Source of the DNA: PBB1 sp965229345
Lineage (GTDB): Bacteria; Pseudomonadota; Gammaproteobacteria; Burkholderiales; Burkholderiaceae_C
Direction: 5' to 3'
DNA: 64,000 nt
Assembly (NCBI GenBank): GCA_965229345.1
Contig: OZ245872.1
Location: 2,852,001-2,916,000, forward strand
The first letter of the stretch is position 1. Each line of letters opens with the position of its first letter. Both the position numbers and the translations under genes were made by a program. The notes below the pieces were generated by a model that did not search any database, was not told the origin of the DNA, and saw nothing but the letters and a program-made list of their open reading frames with translations. Shown piece after piece: positions 42,268 to 50,332 of the stretch.

Positions 42268-43118
42268 TGGCAGGGAGATTCGCTTCTCTGCTCACTGCAC
42301 TCGTGCTCTCGGCCGCAGGCACATTGCATGCGTGCGCACAACTCACCACGTCGAACGAGGTCACTGCCGGCGCAAGCGCGCTGCCAATTCTTGCGCGCCC
42401 CATCGTGCTGCTCGGTGAGGTGCACGACAACGCGGCCCAGCACGCGCTGCGCCTGCAAGCCTTCAAGACGCTGCTGGCGGCCGGGGCACGGCCGGCACTG
42501 CTCATGGAGCAGTTCGATCGTGAGCGGCAAGCCGACATCGACCAGGTGCGTGCCCAGCCCGGCCCCGCCGATGCCGATCGGCTCATCGCTGCGGCGGGCG
42601 CCCATGCCACTCGCTGGAACTGGTCGTTCTATCGCCCCTTCATCGAACTCGCGCTATCACACAACCTGCCAATCGTCGCCGTCAACGTCTCGCGCGCCGA
42701 CGCGCAAGACATCATTGCGCATGGCCTTGCAGTCAGCGGCTTCGCCGCCCGCGTGCCGCCCGACATCGAAGCCGCGCATACCGAAGCCATCGAGCGCGGC
42801 CACTGCGGCATGGTCGGAACCGCGCAGGCGCGCCGCATGGCCCTGGCGCAAATCGCGCGCGACCAGTTCATGGCGCGCGCGGTCGAAATGCATGCGACGC
42901 GAGGCGTGCTGCTGCTGGCCGGAAACGGCCATGTGCGCACCGATATCGGCGTGCCGCGCTGGTTGGCACCGGCCACGCGCGAACGCACCCTGGCGATCGG
43001 CCTGCTGGAAGAAGGCGACGACGCGACCGGCGCCTACGACCATGCGATCGTCACCGTGCGCCAGCCTCGCCAAGACCCCTGCAACAGCTTGCGCGCCGAT
43101 CCATCAATGCGCACCTGA
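42267..43118 (+). CDS. ChaN-family heme-binding-type lipoprotein
   Basis: This 283-residue protein belongs to the ChaN/haem-binding-uptake (Tiki-like) superfamily. The core motif PIVLLGEVHDNAAQHALRLQ and the C-terminal GVLLLAGNGHVRTDIGVP are diagnostic. The N-terminus has a signal peptide with LHACAQ, compatible with a lipoprotein cysteine. Campylobacter ChaN binds heme at the outer membrane. The gene closes the iron operon, after DUF4198 and a small unknown. Confidence 0.85.
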   Translation: MAGRFASLLTALVLSAAGTLHACAQLTTSNEVTAGASALPILARPIVLLGEVHDNAAQHALRLQAFKTLLAAGARPALLMEQFDRERQADIDQVRAQPGPADADRLIAAAGAHATRWNWSFYRPFIELALSHNLPIVAVNVSRADAQDIIAHGLAVSGFAARVPPDIEAAHTEAIERGHCGMVGTAQARRMALAQIARDQFMARAVEMHATRGVLLLAGNGHVRTDIGVPRWLAPATRERTLAIGLLEEGDDATGAYDHAIVTVRQPRQDPCNSLRADPSMRT

Positions 43119-43267
43119 ATCCATTCAGACCTTCTGAAGATCGCTGCGCGCGAAGCTTGTGCCCACCTGACGCAAAGCACCGACATCGGCGACATCAGGC
43201 TGCTGGGCGTTTCGCGTTGGCTCTCGCTCCGGCCGCTGCCTTGCACACGTCCGTGCAAGCCCCGTAA

Positions 43268-43286
43268 AATGAGAATAACTCTCATT
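43268..43286. promoter_or_regulatory. Fur box before the FMN-binding/ApbE/DUF4405 operon
   Basis: AATGAGAATAACTCTCATT is an almost perfect 9-1-9 palindrome with one mismatch, and matches 12 of 15 positions of the 7-1-7 Fur motif TGATAATNATTATCA. It ends 51 bases before the ATG of the FMN-binding gene. It is the clearest Fur site in the window. The rest of 43119-43337 shows no gene. Confidence 0.88.
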
Positions 43287-43337
43287 CACTGCCCATCCTC
43301 AGTGCGTGGGCGGCTCCATTTTCCGACCGAGACTCCG

Positions 43338-43883
43338 ATGCCCAGACCGCTCGACCTTGCCGCCTTTCTGATCCCCACCGCGGCGCTTATATCGCCTGCG
43401 CATGCGATCGACTACCTGACGACGGCGCAAGCACAGACACTGCTGTTTCCGGCGGCCAAGACATTCGTCGACCGTTCGTTGACGTTCAGCACCCAACAGC
43501 GCGACCACATCAAGGACTTGGCCGGGGTGAGCCCGCGAACCGCTGAGCAAAGCGTGTGGCGCGCAGAGCGCGATGGGCAGGCGCTCGGCTGGTTCATCGT
43601 CGACGAGGTGATCGGCAAGCACGAGTTCATCACCTATGCCACCGCGCTGTCCCCTGACGGCAAGGTGCTTGGCGTCGAGGTTCTGAGCTACCGCGAATCG
43701 CATGGAGGACAAATCCGCAACGCCGCATGGCGACAACGATTCACCGGCAAGACGGTCGCCGACCTGCCGGTGCTCGACGATGACATACCCAACATCAGCG
43801 GCGCCACGCTGTCGTGTCACCACCTGATCGACGGCGTGAAGCGGTTGCTCGTGGTGCACAAGTTGTTCCTCGCCCATGGCTGA
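43338..43883 (+). CDS. Periplasmic FMN-binding-domain protein
   Basis: This 181-residue exported protein has a signal peptide (cleavage after AHA near residue 23) and an FMN-binding domain with the flavinylation motif SGATLS, in which Thr157 would receive FMN through a phosphoester bond, preceded by the aspartates DDDIPN. ApbE, the enzyme that attaches FMN, is encoded next with an eight-base overlap. The ATG at 43338 is preferred to one 69 bases upstream, which lies inside the Fur box. An electron-carrier role, perhaps in iron reduction, is inferred. Confidence 0.88.
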   Translation: MPRPLDLAAFLIPTAALISPAHAIDYLTTAQAQTLLFPAAKTFVDRSLTFSTQQRDHIKDLAGVSPRTAEQSVWRAERDGQALGWFIVDEVIGKHEFITYATALSPDGKVLGVEVLSYRESHGGQIRNAAWRQRFTGKTVADLPVLDDDIPNISGATLSCHHLIDGVKRLLVVHKLFLAHG

Positions 43884-44706
43884 AGCCAGGCGCATGCGGC
43901 CCTTGCTCGGCACCTTCGTCGAAGTGGGGGCACGTGCCGCGTCAAAGCACGACGCCGAAGCGGCGCTCTGTGCCGCCTTCGCGGCCGTAGAGGTCGTCCA
44001 GCAGCGCCTGAGTTTCCATGCCGGCGACAGCGACTTGACCCGACTCAATCGAGGCGCCGGCAAGGCTGTCCCAATGCACCCGCTGAGCCTGCGTGTGCTC
44101 CGGCTGGCCCGCGTCATGATGGTCGCCAGCGACGCATTGTTCGACGTCACCGTGGGCGGCACCCTGGTCCGGCGCGGCCTGCTGCCTGACCATGGCGGCC
44201 CGTCCATGCTTGAACGCGGGGAAGCGAGCGACATCGAACTCGGCGATGCCTGGGCGCGGCTGCGCCGGCCTGTGCGCGTCACGCTCGACGGCATCGCCAA
44301 AGGCTACGCGGTGGACTTGGCGGTACGTGCGCTGCGCCGTGAGGGCATTTCGGCCGGATGGGTCAATGCGGGCGGCGACCTTCGCGCCTTTGGCGATCTC
44401 GTAGTGCCGGTCCGGCGGCGCGAAGCCGATCGTCGGCTGGTGGCGCTTGGTGGTTTGCGCGACGCAGCGATCGCTTCCTCGCACGCGCAAGAACCCAGCC
44501 GCGATCCTGATCCGGACTTTGCTGCGCTGATCGTCGGCAAGGCCAATGTGACACCCTCGCCTGGCGTGTTCAGCGTGCTCGCTCGCCGAGCATGGCGCGC
44601 TGACGCGCTCACCAAGGTGGCCTGCCTGGCGGCGCCCGCCAAGCGCGAACCGCTCGTGCGCAGGCTTGGCGGACTGCTCGTCAAGCCTTGCGTGATCGTT
44701 CCATGA
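43876..44706 (+). CDS. apbE: FAD:protein FMN transferase ApbE
   Basis: This 276-residue flavin transferase moves FMN from FAD onto a threonine of target proteins. Family motifs are MRPLLGTFVEVGA at the N-terminus, SFHAGDSDLTRLNRGAG, VTLDGIAKGYAVD and GWVNAGGDLRAFG, ending with WRADALTKVACL. No signal peptide is obvious, so its location is uncertain. It overlaps both neighbours (eight and four bases), which indicates that the FMN-binding protein is its substrate. Confidence 0.93.
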   Translation: MAEARRMRPLLGTFVEVGARAASKHDAEAALCAAFAAVEVVQQRLSFHAGDSDLTRLNRGAGKAVPMHPLSLRVLRLARVMMVASDALFDVTVGGTLVRRGLLPDHGGPSMLERGEASDIELGDAWARLRRPVRVTLDGIAKGYAVDLAVRALRREGISAGWVNAGGDLRAFGDLVVPVRRREADRRLVALGGLRDAAIASSHAQEPSRDPDPDFAALIVGKANVTPSPGVFSVLARRAWRADALTKVACLAAPAKREPLVRRLGGLLVKPCVIVP

Positions 44707-45215
44707 AAGGCTATCCACGCGGTTTCCGTGCCCTCGTGTGGACGGTCTGCGCTGCACTGCTCGCAACCGGCCTGCTGCTGGCTCCCACCACGCTGGAGAT
44801 GCGCTTCGGCTGGCACATGCCATGGCGACTCAGCGGCGGCGCGCGCGTCGGCGTTGCCGCAACACATGCCGCACTGGCGTTTCTGCTTCTATTCGTCGTC
44901 GGCGCGTTGTGGAGCATCCACATGCGTGTGGGCTGGCGACAACGTCGCCAGCGCAAGTCCGGCGCTCTGCTCGTGAGCGGACTGGCCGGCCTCTTGCTAA
45001 GCGCTCTCGGGGTGTACTACCTCGGAGATTCGAGCGTCGCCGACGCCACGGCGCTGGTACATCTTCTGATCGGCATCCTGCTCGCGCTGCCCCTGGGCGT
45101 GCACGCGGTGACCGGACGAAAGTACCGCCAGCCCATGCACGGTCCTCGCAGTCGCCAGCACACGCGCACCCGAAGCGGGCATGCGGTCGCAGGGTCACGC
45201 ATCACTCAAGACTGA
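44703..45215 (+). CDS. DUF4405-like membrane cytochrome b-type protein
   Basis: This 170-residue protein has four hydrophobic helices and resembles DUF4405. Histidines sit in membrane helices as pairs: His55 and His73 around the second helix and His120 and His134 in the fourth, spacing compatible with bis-histidine heme b ligation. The C-terminus is basic and histidine-rich. It overlaps apbE by four bases. It could pass electrons from the quinone pool to the periplasmic flavoprotein. The heme proposal is inference. Confidence 0.75.
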   Translation: MKGYPRGFRALVWTVCAALLATGLLLAPTTLEMRFGWHMPWRLSGGARVGVAATHAALAFLLLFVVGALWSIHMRVGWRQRRQRKSGALLVSGLAGLLLSALGVYYLGDSSVADATALVHLLIGILLALPLGVHAVTGRKYRQPMHGPRSRQHTRTRSGHAVAGSRITQD

Positions 45216-45314
45216 TTCAACATTTCCGTGGAACTGATCGGCGCTTCCGGCCGGCAACCGTGTTCGAGCCCCGGGGACGCCCCGCTTGAAGTCGCCGCGA
45301 GGTGGGGACATTCG

Positions 45315-45746
45315 CTACGACCGAACCTTGTTGGGGCAGTCAGCACGCGAACAAGCTCCATAGACCGACAGGGCATGTTCGCGAATCTCGAATCCCAACT
45401 CTTTCGCGACCTGCTCCTGGCGCCGCTCGATCTCTTCGTCGAAGAACTCGGTCACCTTCCCGCAGTCGATGCACACGAGGTGGTCGTGATGCGAGCCTTC
45501 GTTCAACTCCTAGATCGACTTGCCCACTTCGAAGTGGTTGCGCTTGAGAAGGCCCGCACTCTCGAATTGCGACAGCACGCGGTACACGGTGGCAAGGCCG
45601 ATGTCTTCGCTGTCACTCAGCAAGATCCTGTAGACGTCTTCCGCGCTCATGTGGCGGACGCCCGATCTATGAAAAACCTCCAGCACCTTCAGTCGCGGCA
45701 GCGTGACCTTGAGGCCCATGTCTTTCAGCTCTTTGGGGTCGGACAT
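45315..45746 (-). pseudogene. fur: fur, ferric uptake regulator, interrupted by an amber codon
   Basis: Read on the minus strand this is a 144-codon Fur gene with one in-frame TAG at 45512-45510, codon 79. Before it are the DNA-binding residues (LKVTLPRLKVLEVFHRSG, DIGLATVYRVLSQFE, LLKRNHFEVGKSI). After it the frame continues as ELNEGSHHDHLVCIDCGKVTEFF and ends normally near the CSRADC cysteines. Other Fur proteins have an aromatic residue at this point (GK..Y/F-ELNEG, recalled), so TAC or TAT to TAG explains it. The truncated product would lack the dimerisation and metal domain. The cause may be a sequencing error, a real null allele, or suppression. The surrounding 45216-45314 and 45747-45966 hold no other gene. 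Confidence 0.9.
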
Positions 45747-45966
45747 TCAGCCTCTCCTGCACAGGCTGTGACTTTAGCGTGACCCCCTCGCCGGCGACGC
45801 GCTGCCGAGGTTGCCGACATCGAGACTCGTTGCGCGCTCGGACCATCGCCGATCTTGCTTCGCAGCCACCCGGCAACCGACCTGCCAAGCCGGTTATGGC
45901 AGACGCAAAAGTACGTGGTTCGATCTGTTCAAGACACGCGTTGACGAATTGACCTCGTGCGTGAAT

Positions 45967-45985
45967 GCGAAGGGTTATCATTCGC
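45967..45985. promoter_or_regulatory. Fur-like box before the TIGR03118/porin genes
   Basis: GCGAAGGGTTATCATTCGC matches 12 of 19 positions of the Fur consensus, with GCGAA/TTCGC arms. It lies 38 bases before the ATG at 46024. The surrounding bases are AT-rich, as in a promoter. Confidence 0.6.
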
Positions 45986-46023
45986 GTTCCAAATTTACAA
46001 ACCTTCATTCAATTCAAAGAACC

Positions 46024-47334
46024 ATGCGCAAAGCAGCACACCCCCTTCTGGCAGCCATCGTCACCGGCGCCCTGTTGACAGCTTGCGGAGGGGGCGGCGA
46101 TTCGGGTCAGGTCGAAGCCCTCAAGAACAGCTACAGCCAACGCACCTTCGTGGCCAACAACCGGACGACCTATCAGCCCGAACTCGCCACGGAGTCGAAC
46201 TTCGTCGACGCCTGGGGCATCGCCATTCGCCCGGCGGGCATCCCGGGGCACTTCTGGGTGCTCGCTGGCAACAAGTCTTACGAGTACGTCGGCGACGTGA
46301 CCGGCAAGACGGTGGCGCCCTGCACGACCGCTGCCACACTCTGCGCCGACCTGGCTCCCTTGTCGACCAACCAGGTCACCATCCCCGGCTTCCCGACTGT
46401 CGTCGACTCCACCGGCGCCACCGTCCCGGACATCCTCAACAACCACGCGACCGGGGTCGTCTTCAACAGCGTGTCGACCAGCTTCGTCATCACGCAGACC
46501 CCGACCACCGGCGCCTCCATCACGGCCGGTGCGAAGTTCCTTTTCGCGACCAGCTTCGGCACTGTCGCAGCCTGGACCGAGCGCAAGAAGGCCGACGGCA
46601 CCTTCGACCGCTCCGACACTGCGTTGACTGTCATCGACCAGTCCGCGAGCGGCGCAGGCTTCTACGGCATTGCCGTCAGCCCTGACTCCAGCCGCCTCTA
46701 CGTGGCCGATTTCGGCACCGACCTGCGTCTCAAGGTCTTCAACAGCACGTTCCAGGAAATCACCTCGACGCTGGGCTTCAAGAACCCCTTCGTGACCAGC
46801 CAGGCCGACATCAAGGCCGGCGACTACGTGCCATGGAACGTGCAGGTGCTGAACAGCCACGTGTTCGTCACCTATGCGCAGGTACAGGAGAACCCGGACC
46901 CGGCCGTTGCCAAGGGCAACGCCTGGCCCACCAACGAAGTGCATGCGGCCGGCGCCGGCCGCTTGGTGGAGTTCGACCTCGACGGCAAGCTGATTGCAGT
47001 CTGGGATGACGCTGGCCTGCTCAACGCGCCGTGGGGCTTGGCCATCGCCTCAGCCGATTTCGGCGGCTTGTCCAACACCCTGCTGGTCGGCAACTTCGGC
47101 GACTACGACGGCGTGAACACGGGCGCCATCGTCGCCTTCGACATGACCACCCGCAAGGCCGTGAACTATGTGCGCGGCGCCGACGGCAGCCCGCTGCTGG
47201 TCCCGGGAATCTGGGGGATGGTCTTCGGCAATGGCGACACGCTCGGCGATGCCAACGCGCTGTATTTCGCGTCGGGGCCCGGCGGCGAAGTCGACGGCGT
47301 CTTCGGGTCGCTGCGCTACAGCCCGACCAAGTAA
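46024..47334 (+). CDS. TIGR03118 family lipoprotein (beta-propeller)
   Basis: This 436-residue exported protein has a lipoprotein signal with lipobox LLTACGGGG (Cys near residue 20). The mature protein carries the TIGR03118 pattern: NNFVDAWGIA-like SNFVDAWGIAIRPAGIPGHFW, GVVFNSVSTSFVI, GFYGIAVSPDSSRLYVADFG, LNAPWGLAIASADFGGLSN and a GPGGEVDGVFGSL end, consistent with a six- or seven-bladed propeller. The function of this family is unknown. It follows a Fur-like site and precedes a porin, so it is probably iron-regulated. Confidence 0.87.
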   Translation: MRKAAHPLLAAIVTGALLTACGGGGDSGQVEALKNSYSQRTFVANNRTTYQPELATESNFVDAWGIAIRPAGIPGHFWVLAGNKSYEYVGDVTGKTVAPCTTAATLCADLAPLSTNQVTIPGFPTVVDSTGATVPDILNNHATGVVFNSVSTSFVITQTPTTGASITAGAKFLFATSFGTVAAWTERKKADGTFDRSDTALTVIDQSASGAGFYGIAVSPDSSRLYVADFGTDLRLKVFNSTFQEITSTLGFKNPFVTSQADIKAGDYVPWNVQVLNSHVFVTYAQVQENPDPAVAKGNAWPTNEVHAAGAGRLVEFDLDGKLIAVWDDAGLLNAPWGLAIASADFGGLSNTLLVGNFGDYDGVNTGAIVAFDMTTRKAVNYVRGADGSPLLVPGIWGMVFGNGDTLGDANALYFASGPGGEVDGVFGSLRYSPTK

Positions 47335-47391
47335 GCCACCTTCGCTGGCGATCTGTTGGATCGCCAGCCCACTCCCCTTTTCTTTCATGAG

Positions 47392-48777
47392 ATGCCCATG
47401 CAACCCAAACCCACCCGCTTGACGCTATCGCTGGCCGCCGCAGGACTCCTATGCGGCCTGTTCGCTGCCGGCCCGGCACATGCCCTCACGCTCGAGGAAC
47501 TCGCAAAGAAGCTAGAGGCCGTCGAAGCGCAGAACGCAGCGCTCAAGGCGAAGCTCGAAAAGCTCGAAGCGGCGCAAGGCCAACAGGCCCAGCAAGTACA
47601 GCAGCAGGCGCAAGCCGTCGAGAAGGTCCAGCAAACTGCAGCTGCGGCGGTCAGCAACAGCAACGCCGCCAGTTGGGCGGCGAACACCACCGTATCGAGC
47701 TATGGCGAGATCGGCTACACCCGCCCGTCCAAGGCGTCAGACAAGTCCAATGTGGATGTGGGCCGTGCGGTCATCGGCATTTCGCATCGCTTCGACGACA
47801 AGACGAAGATGGTGAGTGAGTTCGAGTTCGAACATGCAGTGACCTCGTCCGGCGACTCCGGCGAAGCCGAGGTCGAACAGTTGTACGTCGAGCGCGAGTT
47901 CAACAACGGCATGCGCGGCAAGGCAGGGTTGTTCCTGATGCCGATCGGCCTCATCAACCAGAACCATGAGCCGACGGCTTACTACGGCGTGTTCCGCCCT
48001 GACGTGGACACGAAGATCGTTCCCAGCACTTGGCGCGAAGTGGGGTTCGGACTCTCGGGCGACACGAACTTCGGACTGACCTGGGACCTCGGCGTCACGA
48101 CCGGCCCGAACCTGAGCAAGTGGGACGCCGCAACCGACGAAGGCCGGGTACGCGGTCCGCTCGCCTCGATTCATGGCGAAGGCCAATTCGCCACGGCGCG
48201 TGATCCGCTCGTCCACGGCGCCGCAAACTGGCGCGGTATTCCTGGCTTGCTGGTCGGCGGCTCCGTCGTCGCCGGCAAGATCGGTCAAAACCAGCCTGGC
48301 TTCCTCGGCAACAAGTCGACGCTGCTGATGCTTGACGTGCACGCACGCTATGAGTTCAACGGCTGGGACTTCGCAGGCGAGTACATCCGCGGCACGATCA
48401 GCAACACCGAGGCGCTCAACACCAGCTTCTCGACGAGCTCGACGGCTAATCCCACGCTGGTGCCGGCCGTGTTCTTCGGCGGCTACGTGCAGGCAGCCTA
48501 CAAGTTCCGCCTCGGCGGCGACTACACGCTGATCCCGTTCACGCGCTACGAAGTGTTGAACACCGCTGCAGGCTACGGATCGTTGTCGGCTGCGGCTGGC
48601 GGCGTTGCTCAGCCCAACGAAAAGATCTGGACGCTGGGCGCGAATCTGCGCATCGGCGAAGGGGTGGTGCTGAAGGCCGACCTGCGGCGCTACAAGAACG
48701 ACAAGCTGCCCACCGACGTTCCGGACAACTGGACCAAGGGCAACTCGCTCAACCTCGGCGTCGGCTACAGCTTCTGA
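47392..48777 (+). CDS. Outer-membrane porin-like beta-barrel protein with N-terminal coiled coil
   Basis: This 461-residue protein has a signal peptide (cleavage after AHA near residue 31), a coiled coil of about 50 residues (EELAKKLEAVEAQNAALKAK and on, glutamine-rich), and a barrel domain beginning at VSSYGEIGYTRPS and ending in LGVGYSF with a C-terminal phenylalanine. It resembles OprP/OprO-like porins. The ATG at 47392 or the one two codons on could start it. It lies 57 bases after the TIGR03118 gene, probably in the same transcript. Confidence 0.82.
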   Translation: MPMQPKPTRLTLSLAAAGLLCGLFAAGPAHALTLEELAKKLEAVEAQNAALKAKLEKLEAAQGQQAQQVQQQAQAVEKVQQTAAAAVSNSNAASWAANTTVSSYGEIGYTRPSKASDKSNVDVGRAVIGISHRFDDKTKMVSEFEFEHAVTSSGDSGEAEVEQLYVEREFNNGMRGKAGLFLMPIGLINQNHEPTAYYGVFRPDVDTKIVPSTWREVGFGLSGDTNFGLTWDLGVTTGPNLSKWDAATDEGRVRGPLASIHGEGQFATARDPLVHGAANWRGIPGLLVGGSVVAGKIGQNQPGFLGNKSTLLMLDVHARYEFNGWDFAGEYIRGTISNTEALNTSFSTSSTANPTLVPAVFFGGYVQAAYKFRLGGDYTLIPFTRYEVLNTAAGYGSLSAAAGGVAQPNEKIWTLGANLRIGEGVVLKADLRRYKNDKLPTDVPDNWTKGNSLNLGVGYSF

Positions 48778-48803
48778 TCGCCTGACGCATCTTCCTTCCT
48801 GAT

Positions 48804-48830
48804 CCGGCGGCCCGCAGGTCGCCGGTTGCT
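48804..48830 (+). terminator. Possible terminator hairpin after the porin gene
   Basis: CCGGCG (48804-48809) can pair with CGCCGG (48820-48825), separated by ten bases and followed by only a short T run. It lies between the ends of two convergent genes (porin and the HlyD-family adaptor), where a terminator is expected. Evidence is limited to the hairpin. Confidence 0.35.
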
Positions 48831-48910
48831 CTACCCGATTCGCGCGCATGAGCGCGCCGCTATTCGAGCGAGGGGATGCTCCTTCGCCTGCTTGTGTCGC
48901 TGCCGCGGCG

Positions 48911-50332
48911 TCAGCGCTCCCCCAGACTCTCGTTCAGGCCTCGCTGCACAGGGCTCAACAGATATTCGATCACCCGCCGCTTGCCCGTCTTGATCTCCGC
49001 AGTGACATTCATACCCGGACTCAACGCGATTCGCTTGCCGTCCACATCAATGCCGGTTTGGGCAAGCGTCAACGTCGCCGGAAATATCGCGCCCTTCTTT
49101 TCGTCATTCACCGCATCGGCCGCCACGCTCTTCACGATCGCCGGTACCGTCCCGTAGCGGGTAAACGGGAACGTCTCCAGCTTGATCTGTGCCATCTGCC
49201 CGGCGTAGACGAACCCGATGTCCTTGTTGTCGACGATCACTTCGGCGCTCACCTGCGCATCCCTCGGCACGATCACCATTAGTACCTGCGCGGGTGTCAC
49301 CACGCCGCCGTCGGTGTGGATCGCCACTTGCTGCACCGTGCCGTCGACTGGCGCGGTGAGTCGTGCCAGGCGCGTGCGCTGCTCGGTCTTGCTGCGTTCC
49401 TGGGTGAATTGCTCGCGCTTCGAGGCGGCCACCGCGTGGCGCTCGCTGAGCGAGCGCTCGGCCTCGGCGAGATAGGCGGCGCGCGTCTGGTTCGACTCGG
49501 TGAGCGCCGCCTGCGCTTCGGTCAACCGTGCGCGCTGCGTCGCCAGGTCGCTTTCCATCTCGATGCGCTCGCGGGTTCGGTCCTGGCCGGCGTGGCTGGA
49601 CATGAAGCCTTGCTCGGTCAGGCTCTTGAAATCAGCCTCGCGCTGCCGGGCGATCGGCAGAGTGGCCTCGAGCTTCTTGATCAGCGCGTGCACCGTAACG
49701 ATCTCGGCCTGGCGGTGCGAGAGTTCGGCAGCCAGCTTGGCCAGCTTTGCTCCGACATCCGCCCACTCGGCCTGCAGCTGCGCGCGGTCGCGGGCATCGC
49801 TGGCCTGCGCCAGACCCGCCAACACCGGCGCGCGGTTCGTCCGGATCGCCAGCGTCAGTGCCGCGGTGCGCCGCTCTTCCGAGATCGCGGCGCTCAACTG
49901 CTCCTGAATGCTGGCGCCATCGGCCGCGGCATTGGTGGCATCGAGTTCGACCAGCAGTTGCCCGGCCTTGACCACATCGCCATCCTTCACCAGCACACGC
50001 CGCACGATGCCGGCTTCGAGCGACTGCAGCGTCTTGGTGCTGTCGCTGACGACAATGCGGCCGGGCGCGACCGCGACGATATCGATCTCGCCGTAGGTCG
50101 CCCAAACGACCGCGATGACAAAGAGCGCGCATACCGCAATCGCGACACGCCGCGGCGCCGGATGCGCCGGCATCTCCTGCAGGCTCAGTGCCGCGGGCAG
50201 GAAGGCCGCCTCGTCGGCCATGCGCCTGGGCCCGGCAAGTTCGCGCCGCGCCGCCCAGGCAGCGGCGAAGACGGCGCGGTAGTGGCCGAGCAGCTCGATG
50301 ACGGGATGGCGCGGAACGCTGGCAGTGTTCAT
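48911..50332 (-). CDS. Type I secretion periplasmic adaptor (HlyD family)
   Basis: This 473-residue membrane-fusion protein has a cytoplasmic N-terminus of about 75 residues, one transmembrane helix (VAIAVCALFVIAVVWATYG), a lipoyl-like hairpin (GIVRRVLVKDGDVVKAGQLL), a long coiled coil, and a C-terminal beta-barrel domain (VSAEVIVDNKDIGFVYAGQ, ALSPGMNVTAEIKTGKRRVI). It matches HlyD of type I secretion. It overlaps the ABC exporter gene by four bases. The third component, a TolC-like outer-membrane channel, is not in the window. Confidence 0.94.
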   Translation of the reverse strand: MNTASVPRHPVIELLGHYRAVFAAAWAARRELAGPRRMADEAAFLPAALSLQEMPAHPAPRRVAIAVCALFVIAVVWATYGEIDIVAVAPGRIVVSDSTKTLQSLEAGIVRRVLVKDGDVVKAGQLLVELDATNAAADGASIQEQLSAAISEERRTAALTLAIRTNRAPVLAGLAQASDARDRAQLQAEWADVGAKLAKLAAELSHRQAEIVTVHALIKKLEATLPIARQREADFKSLTEQGFMSSHAGQDRTRERIEMESDLATQRARLTEAQAALTESNQTRAAYLAEAERSLSERHAVAASKREQFTQERSKTEQRTRLARLTAPVDGTVQQVAIHTDGGVVTPAQVLMVIVPRDAQVSAEVIVDNKDIGFVYAGQMAQIKLETFPFTRYGTVPAIVKSVAADAVNDEKKGAIFPATLTLAQTGIDVDGKRIALSPGMNVTAEIKTGKRRVIEYLLSPVQRGLNESLGER

